Shown here piece by piece: positions 14,107 through 21,368 of a stretch of 28,279 nucleotides of DNA. The notes below the pieces were generated by a model. The model was not told where the DNA came from. It saw only the letters and a program-made list of their open reading frames with translations, and searched no databases. The first letter of the stretch is position 1, and every line of letters starts with the position of its first letter. Made by a program: the position numbers and the translations under genes. Source of the stretch: Clostridiales bacterium (GTDB taxonomy: Bacteria > Bacillota_A > Clostridia > Lachnospirales > Bianqueaceae); contig JAHZBS010000007.1 in NCBI GenBank assembly GCA_019423265.1, positions 1,425-29,703 of the forward strand, written 5' to 3'.

Positions 14107-14874
14107 ATGACGGATGTTGAGCGGCGTGAAGTTATTTTGCATGAGTTAAAAAAGAAATTTTCCGTAAAGGTCACCGATTTGAGCAAAATGCTTTATATCG
14201 GGGAGGCGACCATCCGACGGGATCTCAAAAAGCTTGAAAATGGCGGGTATCTAAAACGGGTGTATGGAGGCGCGGTGCGCATTGACAATATTGACCGGGA
14301 GCTTCCCGCCGATGTCCGCCAGATGGATAATATAGAGGCTAAGGTGGAGCTGTGTTCGATGGCTGCAAAGCTGATCCATAATGGGAATGTGCTCTCTATG
14401 GATTCTAGCACGACGGTTCAGTTCATGGGGGATTTGCTTTCGCGCTTCAGCGGATTGACGGTGTTGACGCAGGGGCAAAAATTGATTGAAAAACTGCAAT
14501 ATGCGCCCCTTAATGTATATTGTTCCGGGGGTTTGCTCTCCAAAACGACGCTTTCCTACAACGGAACGTTCGCCCGAAACTTTTTTTCGTCGTTCTACGC
14601 CGACATAGCGTTCATTTCCTGCAAGGGAATCTCTAGGGAGCATGGGATGAGCTGGGTATATGAAGAAGAGGCAAGTTTGCGTCGGACTATGCTCGAAAAC
14701 GCTAGGCTGCGGGTTTTGCTCTGCGACCATTCAAAGTTTGATAAGATATCATCCTGCAAGCTCTTTGGATTTGATATGATTGATTATCTAGTTACGGATT
14801 CGCTGCCCAATGAGGGGTGGATTGAATTTCTGGAAAGACAAAATGTACAGCTCCTATGTTCCCAGCGGCCATAG
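14107..14874 (+). CDS. DeoR-family transcriptional regulator of sugar metabolism
   Basis: A 255-residue repressor of the DeoR/GlpR family. The N-terminal winged helix-turn-helix is clear (residues about 4-57, with VKVTDLSKMLYIGEATIRRD and LKKLENGGYLKRVYGGAV). The C-terminal DeoRC sensor domain, related to ribose-5-phosphate isomerase folds, shows DSSTTVQFM near 99-107 and the late DHSKFDKISSCKL motif. Such regulators usually bind a phosphorylated sugar that releases them from DNA. The start follows GGGGAGG, 8-9 nt away. It is divergent from the FGGY kinase, and the shared promoter region carries an inverted repeat. The natural inducer may be the kinase product. A second copy of half the operator lies before the operon at 124. 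A terminator follows at 14925-14971. Confidence 0.93.
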   Translation: MTDVERREVILHELKKKFSVKVTDLSKMLYIGEATIRRDLKKLENGGYLKRVYGGAVRIDNIDRELPADVRQMDNIEAKVELCSMAAKLIHNGNVLSMDSSTTVQFMGDLLSRFSGLTVLTQGQKLIEKLQYAPLNVYCSGGLLSKTTLSYNGTFARNFFSSFYADIAFISCKGISREHGMSWVYEEEASLRRTMLENARLRVLLCDHSKFDKISSCKLFGFDMIDYLVTDSLPNEGWIEFLERQNVQLLCSQRP

Positions 14875-14924
14875 CGCCGGGCGTGAAAACAACAGGAATC
14901 GCAAGATGATAAGCCGCAAAGGGA

Positions 14925-14971
14925 AACGCCGATGCCCAGCAGATAAACCGGGTATCGGCGTTCTTTTATTT
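14925..14971 (+). terminator. Intrinsic terminator after the DeoR gene
   Basis: AACGCCGATGCCC (14925-14937) pairs with GGGTATCGGCGTT (14950-14962), 13 pairs including one G-T, followed by CTTTTATTT. It ends the DeoR transcript 50 nt after its stop codon. Confidence 0.88.
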
Positions 14972-15024
14972 GACCTGAGATTGGAAATTAATGGTTTGGG
15001 ATCTTAGGTATCCGGATTTCTTGT

Positions 15025-15456
15025 CTACAGCTGTTTCCTCGCTTCGTCAATCTCTTTCTGTAGTGTATCCAGTGCGGAATCCAGAGACTCCGCTACATAA
15101 TCGCCAAGTTCCAGCATGGCCAGAATTGCATGGCCTGCCATAATCATTCTGGCCTCCACTTCTGGGCCGACGCCCAGTACTTCCACATTTCCGTCCCCCT
15201 CGCTGTCCAGCAGAACAAGATCCGGCAGTCCGTTGGCGTCCGAATCATGGAAATAGAGATTAAATTCGCCGTCTCCGCTCAGATCCACAGCCAGCGTATC
15301 GATGTCGCCGTCTCCGACGGAATCCATCAGGGCAACATCCGGCTGTCCGTCGCCGTCCACATCGATTAGGATTTCATCCTTGGCACTTCGCACCAGAGTT
15401 TTCCGAAAATCCTTGTCCATTTTCATCTTCCGCTTTACTTTTCGTAATGTTCCCAT
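15025..15456 (-). CDS. Acidic protein with five 13-residue DxDGDG-type repeats
   Basis: A 143-residue protein in three parts: a basic N-terminus (residues 1-25, MGTLRKVKRKMKMDKDFRK), five tandem 13-residue repeats (32-96) and a helical C-terminus (97-143, ending KEIDEARKQL). Asp32, Asp45, Asp58, Asp71 and Asp84 recur at exactly 13-residue spacing. Each unit has the form D-x-x-G-D-G-x-x-D, like the calcium loops of EF-hand, dockerin or thrombospondin type-3 proteins; the fourth unit reads DSDANG. Calcium binding is therefore likely, but there is no signal peptide or membrane segment, which is odd for this type of repeat. The ATG follows AAGGAGGT at 6 nt. It lies 31 bp downstream of the zinc-ribbon gene, probably in one operon. 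Specific function is unknown. Confidence 0.82.
   Translation of the reverse strand: MGTLRKVKRKMKMDKDFRKTLVRSAKDEILIDVDGDGQPDVALMDSVGDGDIDTLAVDLSGDGEFNLYFHDSDANGLPDLVLLDSEGDGNVEVLGVGPEVEARMIMAGHAILAMLELGDYVAESLDSALDTLQKEIDEARKQL
15169..15363 (-). repeat. Five tandem 39-bp coding units (13-residue Asp-rich repeats)
   Basis: Codons 32-96 of the minus-strand gene form five units of 13 codons each, beginning at Asp32, 45, 58, 71 and 84. The nucleotide sequences have diverged (GATGTGGACGGCGACGG, GACTCCGTCGGAGACGG and so on), so this is an old protein repeat, not a recent DNA duplication. Confidence 0.85.
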
Positions 15457-15487
15457 ACTAGTTACCTCCTTAAATCATTTATATGCA

Positions 15488-15787
15488 TTACCATCTTCCG
15501 CCGCGCCCGGCACCGCCAGGACCACCGGGGCCAGGTCTTCCCATAGGAGGCGGACCGCCATCGGGACCGCCGTACATGGGGCGCCGCCGGTGGGATAACC
15601 GGTGTGCAAGGTTATTCAAGGCGGACACCCCCACGACAACCCCACCGACTGCGGCCGCGGTTTTGACCGCGTTGGAAGTGGTGGTGGAACCGGTCTTACT
15701 GCTTCCGTTAACACAAGTGCCGCACTGGGGGCAGTAGTTGGCGTCGGCGAGTATTTCAGCGCCACAGTTTTGACAATATACAGCCAT
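15488..15787 (-). CDS. Zinc-ribbon protein with Gly/Pro-rich tail
   Basis: A 99-residue protein with an N-terminal zinc ribbon: Cys5-x2-Cys8 and Cys19-x2-Cys22 in YCQNCG and YCPQCG. A Ser/Thr-rich linker follows, then a small hydrophobic, Ala/Val/Gly-rich segment (about 39-58) that may insert in or touch the membrane. The tail (68-99) is made of Gly, Pro and Arg and ends in GGRW. Zinc-ribbon proteins with low-complexity tails are common in Firmicutes and mostly uncharacterised. The ATG follows AGGAGG at about 6 nt. It is followed after 31 bp by the Asp-repeat gene, so the two are likely co-expressed: a zinc protein with a probable calcium protein. No clear promoter is visible in the 49 bp before it, so transcription may come from the TetR gene upstream. 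Confidence 0.82.
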   Translation of the reverse strand: MAVYCQNCGAEILADANYCPQCGTCVNGSSKTGSTTTSNAVKTAAAVGGVVVGVSALNNLAHRLSHRRRPMYGGPDGGPPPMGRPGPGGPGGAGRGGRW

Positions 15788-15836
15788 TATTTTTCCTCCT
15801 GTCTATAAAACTTAATCTAAGAGTATCACTACACTT

Positions 15837-16427
15837 TCAATTTTTTGCTACAGGAATCTGCAAAGTAAAATCAGAACTGGCCAGCAAAGGCTGATAGAGC
15901 TTGTTGATCAATTCCAGAAGCATTCGGGCCATCTCGTTTGGAGATTCCCTGGCGCCTGTCTTCATCCATTGAACCATGGTGTTGAAAATCGCGCCGGAGA
16001 TAAAGTAAAGCTGGTACCGGTCTATGGAGTTATGGGGCATATCCCCCAGCAATTCTTCGGTATAGCGATTCGTTTCCTCCAGCATGAGCGTTCCAAAACC
16101 GTTGTCATAGAGCAGTAAAACATTATGCTGCTCCTTCAGATAGCAGGATAGATGCATGGTCAAATGGGGAACTGTCAGGGTATTTCCGAAGTTTTTCGTG
16201 GAATGCCCCAGTGCCAAATCAATTTCCTCCCGCAGACGCCGGATATATTCGCGGATAATATCTTCCTTGGAATTAAAATTATGATAGTAGGAAGTGCGGG
16301 CGACGCCGGATCTTTTCACCAAATCCGTTACCGTAATTTCGGAAAAACTCTTTTCTTTGAGCAAAAAGAAGAACGCATCCTCAACACTTCGTTTCACCCT
16401 TGCGTTTTCTATTTTTCTCTTGTCCAT
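15837..16427 (-). CDS. TetR/AcrR-family transcriptional regulator
   Basis: A 196-residue regulator. The N-terminal TetR DNA-binding domain is typical: helix-turn-helix at about 31-51 (ITVTDLVKRSGVARTSYYHNF), then KEDIIREYI. The C-terminal part (about 70-190) is helical and suits a ligand-binding domain. Two ATGs are close together; AGGAGG directly abuts the first (16436), leaving no spacing, while the ATG at 16427 is 9 nt away, so I chose 16427. The promoter TTGAAA-N17-TATAAT lies at 16453-16481. It diverges from the 7-TM protein gene at 16642, whose promoter is at 16536-16564; control of that gene by this regulator is the simple inference. No terminator separates it from the zinc-ribbon gene downstream. 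Confidence 0.9.
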   Translation of the reverse strand: MDKRKIENARVKRSVEDAFFFLLKEKSFSEITVTDLVKRSGVARTSYYHNFNSKEDIIREYIRRLREEIDLALGHSTKNFGNTLTVPHLTMHLSCYLKEQHNVLLLYDNGFGTLMLEETNRYTEELLGDMPHNSIDRYQLYFISGAIFNTMVQWMKTGARESPNEMARMLLELINKLYQPLLASSDFTLQIPVAKN

Positions 16428-16452
16428 GCGGCTCATCCTCCTATTAAAACAA

Positions 16453-16481
16453 ATTATAGTATATTTATGTCTTCATTTCAA
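16453..16481 (-). promoter_or_regulatory. Sigma-A promoter of the TetR gene
   Basis: On the minus strand TTGAAA (complement of 16476-16481), a 17-bp spacer and TATAAT (complement of 16453-16458), only 26 bp before the chosen start codon. The leader is therefore very short. Confidence 0.78.
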
Positions 16482-16535
16482 GAGAAAAATCCTGAATATG
16501 ATACGAAAGTCACGATTCTGTAGCCCATTGATACC

Positions 16536-16564
16536 TTTACTTCAGTGTGAAAATGGTGTACAAT
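16536..16564 (+). promoter_or_regulatory. Sigma-A promoter of the 7-TM protein gene
   Basis: TTTACT (16536-16541), a 17-bp spacer and TACAAT (16559-16564), about 78 bp before the start codon. No clear TetR-type palindrome could be picked out between the two divergent promoters by eye. Confidence 0.55.
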
Positions 16565-16641
16565 TTGTGTTGGATAGAGCGGAGCGCCTAAAGTTGCCAG
16601 GCGGATCATGTTCTAAAAAAATTATGGAAGGCGTGTGAAGA

Positions 16642-17283
16642 ATGAATAATATTATTGCGAATTTATTGGTCATAGCTAGCGGCATATGCTGGTCTATCGT
16701 GTATATCGCCAGCATCCGCACCGGGTTTAAGCAGAAGACCTATTGTATGCCATTGTTCGCTTTGGGCCTGAACATTGTCTGGGAAGGAATGTACGCTTAC
16801 ATTGACCTGTTTCTCCATGGCTCTGTCGTTCAGGGTGTTGCCAACGCCTGCTGGTTCCTGCTGGACATTGTCATCCTGGTCACCTGGTTTAAGTTTGCCA
16901 AGGAGGAATTCGAGGGGGAGACGGCAAAAAAATGGTTTATTCCCTGGACGCTGATCGTGCTGGCTTCATGCATTGCGCTTCAGGCGCTGTTTGCGGCGGA
17001 GTTTGGCCATGTGGAGGGGGAGAAGTATTCCGCCTATTTACAGAATATCGCCATGAGTGTGGCGTACCTCTATATGCTGAACCGTCGGAAGAGCTCCAAG
17101 GGTCAGTCCATGACCATTGCGATCTGCAAGTGCATTGGAACATTGACCCCGACGATCTATGGCACAATGCAGGGCAATATGTTCATTCTGTTCACAGGCA
17201 TTATATGCTTTGTGCTGGATATGCTCTACATCTACTTCCTGCGCGGCGTTCAGCAAAAGGAGCGCAGTTTGTCCAATGTATAG
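16642..17283 (+). CDS. Seven-TM protein resembling Pyr4/PaxB-type membrane terpene cyclases
   Basis: A 213-residue integral membrane protein with seven hydrophobic segments (about 4-26, 34-58, 63-86, 98-120, 128-147, 156-177, 180-202). TM2 carries LNIVWEGMYAY with Glu48, TM3 carries Asp75, and TM7 carries CFVLDMLYIYF with Asp193. This layout (seven TMs, 210-240 residues, an N-x-x-W-E motif in TM2 and an acidic residue in TM7) matches the Pyr4/PaxB/AtmB terpene-cyclase fold known from fungi, with relatives in bacteria. The resemblance is from recalled motifs, not a search. Function here is unknown; no prenyltransferase gene is nearby. GGAAGG precedes the ATG. It is divergent from a TetR gene and is followed by an 18-bp palindrome (17319-17336) and a terminator. 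Confidence 0.7.
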   Translation: MNNIIANLLVIASGICWSIVYIASIRTGFKQKTYCMPLFALGLNIVWEGMYAYIDLFLHGSVVQGVANACWFLLDIVILVTWFKFAKEEFEGETAKKWFIPWTLIVLASCIALQALFAAEFGHVEGEKYSAYLQNIAMSVAYLYMLNRRKSSKGQSMTIAICKCIGTLTPTIYGTMQGNMFILFTGIICFVLDMLYIYFLRGVQQKERSLSNV

Positions 17284-17318
17284 CGGAAAAAATGAGGCCC
17301 TTAAAAGGAACCGCGCCG

Positions 17319-17336
17319 TTTTGCTATATAGCAAAA
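17319..17336. repeat. Perfect 18-bp palindrome after the 7-TM gene
   Basis: TTTTGCTATATAGCAAAA is its own reverse complement. It lies 36 bp after the stop codon and before the terminator. It has no loop, so it suits a protein-binding site more than an RNA hairpin. Confidence 0.6.
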
Positions 17337-17390
17337 AATGATGGACCAGCATATGGAAAAGTAAAGGAAGCAACGCGATTGACAAGAAGC

Positions 17391-17432
17391 GCCGAATCCC
17401 GGTTACTCACTGGGATTCGGCTCTTCTTTGTT
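17391..17432 (+). terminator. Intrinsic terminator after the 7-TM gene
   Basis: GCCGAATCCC (17391-17400) pairs perfectly with GGGATTCGGC (17412-17421), followed by the T-rich TCTTCTTTGTT. It separates the 7-TM gene from the long sugar operon. Within the gap 17284-17751 the other visible elements are the palindrome at 17319, the promoter at 17551 and two inverted repeats at 17610 and 17636; I see no gene. Confidence 0.85.
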
Positions 17433-17550
17433 ATTTGTAAGAAAATTTCGCCATCAAAATATTGCAAAACTGGCGGTGTGTTCATTTGCGTGTTCGGTTG
17501 TGTTTGTTTTGGGCATGGTTTTTGTTTAAGTAGTATTTTTTTCACCACGA

Positions 17551-17580
17551 TTGACAATATGTGTAGCCAAAGAATATAAT
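17551..17580 (+). promoter_or_regulatory. Strong sigma-A promoter of the sugar operon
   Basis: Consensus TTGACA (17551-17556), an 18-bp spacer and consensus TATAAT (17575-17580). Transcription would start near 17587, leaving an untranslated leader of about 165 nt before the first gene. No other promoter as good is visible until the tRNA promoter at 26144. Confidence 0.82.
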
Positions 17581-17609
17581 TAAAGGCGAAAAAGATAGAA
17601 AAAGAGTTG

Positions 17610-17657
17610 GATATTTTATGCAAAATATCTTAATTTCCTTATATTGCCGGATAAGGA
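17610..17657. promoter_or_regulatory. Two inverted repeats in the sugar-operon leader, candidate operator or RNA structure
   Basis: GATATTTT (17610-17617) and AAAATATC (17622-17629) form a perfect 8-bp inverted repeat with a 4-nt centre, starting about 24 nt after the likely transcription start. A second one, TCCTTAT (17636-17642) and ATAAGGA (17651-17657), follows with an 8-nt loop. They could be a roadblock operator or leader hairpins. No known riboswitch or T-box pattern was recognised. Confidence 0.45.
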
Positions 17658-17751
17658 TAATGAGAGAAAATGAACATTTGAACACAAAGCTGTCTTTTTA
17701 GGTGAAGTCTTGTGCAGCTCAAAATTTGGCTAAAGGGAAAAGGTGTAAAGA

Positions 17752-18492
17752 ATGGATTATGGATTAGAAGGAAAGCGAGCTCTTGTCACAGGTGCCGCCG
17801 ATGGCTGCGGCAAGGCAATAGCGCTGCTTTTAGCACAGGAAGGTGCTCAAGTTATCCTGCATGACCTTGAGGGAAAGGCGGAGGCTCTGGGGAGAAATGT
17901 GGAGCTCTGCGGAAACGGCGCACAGTACATAACAGCGGATCTTTCCAGAGAGGACGAGATAAACGCCCTCTGGAGTCAGGTTGGCATTCTGGATATTTTG
18001 GTGAACAACGCTGGAATTTGGCCGACCGCTTATGTTGCCGATATGACGTCGGGTTCATTTCGCAAAACATTGGATATCAATCTCATTGCGCCCTTTTTAC
18101 TGACGAGAAACTTTGTCAATCAGTGCCTGTCGAATTCTAAAAAAGGCAAAATCGTAAACATGGTTTCGCAGGCGGCATTTCACGGTTCCACGTCGGGCCA
18201 CGCACATTACGCCGCGTCCAAAGCCGGGCTTGTTGCCTTTACGGTATCGCTGGCCAGAGAGGTCGCCCCTAATGGGATCAATGTGAATGCCGTCGCCCCA
18301 GGAATGATGCGAACCCCGATGAACAAGGAGGCGCTGGAGGATCGGGAGGACGAGTATCTCAAGCGGATTCCGCTGCGGCGGGTCGCCGATCCAAGCGAGG
18401 TTGCCGCCGCGGTTGTGTACCTGTGCGGAAATCAATCGGACTATATCACCGGAGCCACCATTGACGTGACAGGCGGCATGTTGATGCGCTGA
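17752..18492 (+). CDS. Short-chain dehydrogenase/reductase (SDR), first gene of the sugar operon
   Basis: A 246-residue classical SDR oxidoreductase. The cofactor motif TGAADGCG lies at 13-20 and NNAG at 85-88; the catalytic residues are Ser139, Tyr153 and Lys157 in the YAASK motif. Asp38 after the second strand (ILHDLEG) points to NAD rather than NADP. The C-terminal stretch GATIDVTGGMLMR is typical of 3-oxoacyl reductase-like and sugar or polyol dehydrogenases. It probably oxidises a hydroxyl of the imported sugar or an intermediate. AAAGGTG precedes the ATG at about 10 nt. It is followed after 42 bp by the aldolase gene, which has its own ribosome binding site. Confidence 0.92.
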   Translation: MDYGLEGKRALVTGAADGCGKAIALLLAQEGAQVILHDLEGKAEALGRNVELCGNGAQYITADLSREDEINALWSQVGILDILVNNAGIWPTAYVADMTSGSFRKTLDINLIAPFLLTRNFVNQCLSNSKKGKIVNMVSQAAFHGSTSGHAHYAASKAGLVAFTVSLAREVAPNGINVNAVAPGMMRTPMNKEALEDREDEYLKRIPLRRVADPSEVAAAVVYLCGNQSDYITGATIDVTGGMLMR

Positions 18493-18534
18493 AGCCCAAT
18501 AAATTTATATCTATTTTGAAAGGAAGACGCGAGT

Positions 18535-19416
18535 ATGCTTGTAACAATGGAAACGCTTCTCAAGGATGCACGAAAAAGACAGTATGCCATCCCTGCCTTT
18601 GATGTCAGCAACTATGAGATGGTGAAATCAGTCATTGATGTCTGTGAAGAGGAGAAGTCGCCGGCTTTGTTTATGTGTTTGAAGCAGGATATGCAGAATA
18701 AGGGGATTTACTTTATCACCGCTATGTTGAAGGAAGCGGCAAAGCGGTATACGGTTCCGGTCTGTATCCACTTGGATCATGCCACGGAATTTGCGGACAT
18801 TCAGGACGCCATCGATATAGGATTTACTTCGGTGATGTATGACGGGTCGGTACTCCCTTTTGAACAGAATGCGGAGAATACGAAAGCGGTGACCGATTTG
18901 GCCCATAAACGGGGAGTCAGCGTGGAGGCGGAGCTGGGACATGTGGGGGACGGTATTGCAGGGACCAATGACGGGACGGCGGTACGGCAGGAGGAAACCG
19001 ACCATCCGGAGGATAGCCTGACCGAACCCCGTGATGTGGAACGATTTGTTGAGATTACGGATGTGGATGCTCTGGCGGTGGCGGTTGGAACGGTTCACGG
19101 CGTCTACCGGGGGACTCCGCATCTGCGCTTGGACCGTTTAACCGAGATCAATCAGATTAGCACAAAACCATTGGTTCTTCACGGTGGCAGCGGAACGCCG
19201 GACGATCAGATCCGGCAGGCGATCCGCAGGGGGATCTGCAAGATCAATATATATTCCGAAGTGCTCTATGGGCTCAACGCCGGCTTAAAGGATAAACTGA
19301 ATCGCATTGAGAATCTGTCCATGTGGCCGGTATTTGTCTATGAGGAAGCACAAAAGCAGATGCGGGAGGTTATCCGGCATAAAATCAAAACATTTGGGAG
19401 CGCTGGGCGGGCATGA
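18535..19416 (+). CDS. Class II (zinc) ketose-bisphosphate aldolase
   Basis: A 293-residue aldolase of the FbaA/GatY/KbaY family, which cleaves ketose phosphates to dihydroxyacetone phosphate and an aldehyde. The key residues are present: Asp81 and His82 in IHLDHATE (catalytic Asp and zinc ligand), Glu133 in VEAELGHVG, His188 in VGTVHGVYRG and His216 in VLHGGSGTP, the second and third zinc ligands. The phosphate-binding region ICKINIYSEV (234-243) is intact. Substrate (fructose-, tagatose- or another ketose phosphate) cannot be told apart here. GAAAGGAAG precedes the ATG. Its stop overlaps the next start as ATGA (19413-19416), so it is translationally coupled to a 2-hydroxyacid dehydrogenase. 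The aldehyde product could feed that part of the pathway after oxidation (inference). Confidence 0.93.
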   Translation: MLVTMETLLKDARKRQYAIPAFDVSNYEMVKSVIDVCEEEKSPALFMCLKQDMQNKGIYFITAMLKEAAKRYTVPVCIHLDHATEFADIQDAIDIGFTSVMYDGSVLPFEQNAENTKAVTDLAHKRGVSVEAELGHVGDGIAGTNDGTAVRQEETDHPEDSLTEPRDVERFVEITDVDALAVAVGTVHGVYRGTPHLRLDRLTEINQISTKPLVLHGGSGTPDDQIRQAIRRGICKINIYSEVLYGLNAGLKDKLNRIENLSMWPVFVYEEAQKQMREVIRHKIKTFGSAGRA

Positions 19417-20432
19417 AAAAATTAGTTGGAATCGGAGATCTATTTATTCCGTGCCAATATATTGAAGACGGCATGGCATCCTTGAAGGAATACGGGGTTG
19501 AAATTTCCACAGTCCAATGGGAGCTCAAGGGATTTGATGAACTTCAGCACATCAATCTGCAGGTGGAGCAAGGCGGCCGGGAGGCGATAGAAGTGCCGCC
19601 TCAAATCTTGGAGGCCGTGCAGGAGGCGGATTTTGTGGTCACACAGTTCTTTCCTATTGGAAAGGCACTGATCGATGCATGTGCCAATCTAAAGGGGATC
19701 GGCGTACTGCGCGCCGGATATGAAAATGTGAACGCCGAGTACGCCAAGCAAAAGGGGATTCAAGTATTTCACACCGTCGGGCGCAATGCCCACGCAGTCA
19801 GTGACTTTGCGGTTGGCGCTATGATCTGTGAAGCCAGAAACATTGCGAGGGGTCATCACGGGATCAAGACAGGCCAGTGGATCCGCGAATACCCAAACAG
19901 CGGCGCGATTCCGGATTTTACCGACAAGACGGTCGGCATCATCGGGTATGGAGAGATCGGCCGCCTGGTGGCCAAAAAGCTTTCCGGGTTTGATGTGAGG
20001 ATTCTTGTCCATGACCCATATTATGGCGGGGATGAGGTGACAACGGTTTCGCTGGAAGCGCTTATGGAGCAAAGCGATTTTATTACGCTCCATGCGCGTC
20101 TAACGCCGGAGAATGAACATATGATCGATGCGCGCATGATATCGCGCATGAAGCCGACGGCCTATATCATCAACACGTCCCGCTCAGGGCTGATCGACGA
20201 ACAGGCGCTATATGAAGCCCTCCGCGATCACCGCATTGGGGGAGCCTTTCTCGATGTTTTTGACCACGAGCCACCTATGGCGGATGATCCGCTTCTTTCC
20301 GTCGACAACGCAACCTTTACGCCGCACATGGCAGGGGGGAGCAACGATGCCTTCATAAATACGCCCAAGCTTCTGGCGGAAGCACTGATCGAGGATCTCA
20401 GCGGCAGGAAGACCCGCTTTTTGATCCAATAA
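19413..20432 (+). CDS. D-isomer-specific 2-hydroxyacid dehydrogenase (second paralogue)
   Basis: A 339-residue NAD-dependent dehydrogenase of the same superfamily as the gene at 124, but clearly divergent from it. The dinucleotide motif GYGEIG is at 178-183 and the catalytic residues are Arg257 (NTSRSG), Glu286 (DHEPP) and His305 (TPHMAGG). The substrate-domain stretch RAGYENVNAEYAKQKGIQVFHTVGRNA (near 100-126) is like phosphoglycerate dehydrogenase-type enzymes. The start overlaps the aldolase stop by ATGA, indicating coupled translation. It lies directly before the transporter genes. A role in handling a 2-keto acid made from the sugar is likely but not proven. Confidence 0.92.
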   Translation: MKKLVGIGDLFIPCQYIEDGMASLKEYGVEISTVQWELKGFDELQHINLQVEQGGREAIEVPPQILEAVQEADFVVTQFFPIGKALIDACANLKGIGVLRAGYENVNAEYAKQKGIQVFHTVGRNAHAVSDFAVGAMICEARNIARGHHGIKTGQWIREYPNSGAIPDFTDKTVGIIGYGEIGRLVAKKLSGFDVRILVHDPYYGGDEVTTVSLEALMEQSDFITLHARLTPENEHMIDARMISRMKPTAYIINTSRSGLIDEQALYEALRDHRIGGAFLDVFDHEPPMADDPLLSVDNATFTPHMAGGSNDAFINTPKLLAEALIEDLSGRKTRFLIQ

Positions 20433-20456
20433 GTTTACAGTGGAGGAGTGAAAATC

Positions 20457-21368
20457 TTGAAGGACAGAAATACGGACACAAAGTCAATTTTTGCGAGCCC
20501 AGCCCTAGTTCTGATGGTGCTCCCCGGTTTGTTGCTTTTGATTATCTTTCGATATTTGCCAATCCCCAATATCGTCGTAGCATTTAAGGATTACAACATA
20601 TTTGATGGCGTGTTAAAAAGCCCGTGGGTTGGATTCAAACATTTTCAGACGCTATTTGCCATGCCCAAATTTTATTCTGTTCTCAAAAATACGTTTATCA
20701 TCAGCGCATTGAAAATCGCTTTTGGCTTTCCGGCGCCCATTATCCTGGCGCTTGTGATCAACGAAGTCAATCATGTGACGTATAAACGGATCGTTCAGAA
20801 CATTTTCTATCTCCCCCACTTTATGTCCTGGGTGGTAATCGGCGGCCTGTGCTTTGACATCTTTGGAAAAACGGGCATCATCAACTCAATCGGCGCAGCC
20901 TTTGGACTTCCGGCAAAATTATATTTGATGGATCCCAAAAGCATTCGCGGTGTGCTGGTGATTACGGATATCTGGAAGGATGTGGGCTGGGGCTCCATCA
21001 TTTATCTGGCAGCCCTGACGTCCATCGATCCGGAACTGTACAATGCGGCAAAAATCGACGGCGCTGGCCGGTTTGCTCAGATTTTTCATATCACGCTTCC
21101 GGAGCTCATGGATGTGATCGTCGTCATGTTTATTATGCGCCTTTCCAGCGTATTGACGGTGGGGACCGATCAGATTCTCATGTTGGATAATGCAAGGGTC
21201 ACCAATGTGATTGAGGTGCTGGATACATATGTTTGGCGCATGGGTATCTCCAAAGGAAATTATGATTTTACCACGGCCGTCGGCCTATTTACTTCGGTGG
21301 TCAACGCAGCGTTTGTCCTGGCTGCCAACTTCATTGTCAAAGCAAAGAGAGGTGAGGGAATATGGTAA
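20457..21368 (+). CDS. CUT1-type sugar ABC transporter permease, LplB-like
   Basis: A 303-residue inner-membrane permease with six TM segments, the first at about 15-35 (LVLMVLPGLLLLIIFRYLP). The EAA loop that contacts the ATPase is LTSIDPELYNAAKIDGAGRF (187-206). GGAGGAG (20442-20448) stands 8 nt before a TTG at 20457, which I take as the start. An in-frame GTG at 20448 overlaps the ribosome binding site itself and is unlikely. It is one of two permeases for the lipoprotein encoded at 22330; its stop overlaps the next start (ATGGTAA). LplB/YtfT-like permeases of this set serve di- and oligosaccharides or glycosides. No ATPase gene is present in the window. Confidence 0.9.
   Translation: MKDRNTDTKSIFASPALVLMVLPGLLLLIIFRYLPIPNIVVAFKDYNIFDGVLKSPWVGFKHFQTLFAMPKFYSVLKNTFIISALKIAFGFPAPIILALVINEVNHVTYKRIVQNIFYLPHFMSWVVIGGLCFDIFGKTGIINSIGAAFGLPAKLYLMDPKSIRGVLVITDIWKDVGWGSIIYLAALTSIDPELYNAAKIDGAGRFAQIFHITLPELMDVIVVMFIMRLSSVLTVGTDQILMLDNARVTNVIEVLDTYVWRMGISKGNYDFTTAVGLFTSVVNAAFVLAANFIVKAKRGEGIW

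Noticed and set aside
15169..15363. Tandem repeat as a CRISPR array or DNA satellite
   Set aside because: The 39-bp units are diverged at the DNA level and are in frame with protein repeats; there are no identical repeats with unique spacers.
15302..15737. Plus-strand frames rich in Pro, Thr and Ser opposite the repeat and zinc-ribbon genes
   Set aside because: They are the complement of GC-rich repeat codons; the minus-strand frames have ribosome binding sites and zinc or calcium motifs.
17618..17701. 27-codon frame in the leader of the sugar operon, as a leader peptide
   Set aside because: No convincing ribosome binding site, and the stop is 50 nt before the first gene with no hairpin plus T run, so attenuation is not supported.
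17284..17751. Riboswitch or T-box in the large gap
   Set aside because: No T-box bulge sequence, specifier stem or known aptamer core could be recognised; only simple inverted repeats are visible.
20448..20450. GTG as start of the first permease
   Set aside because: It overlaps the ribosome binding site GGAGGAG itself; the in-frame TTG at 20457 has 8-nt spacing.
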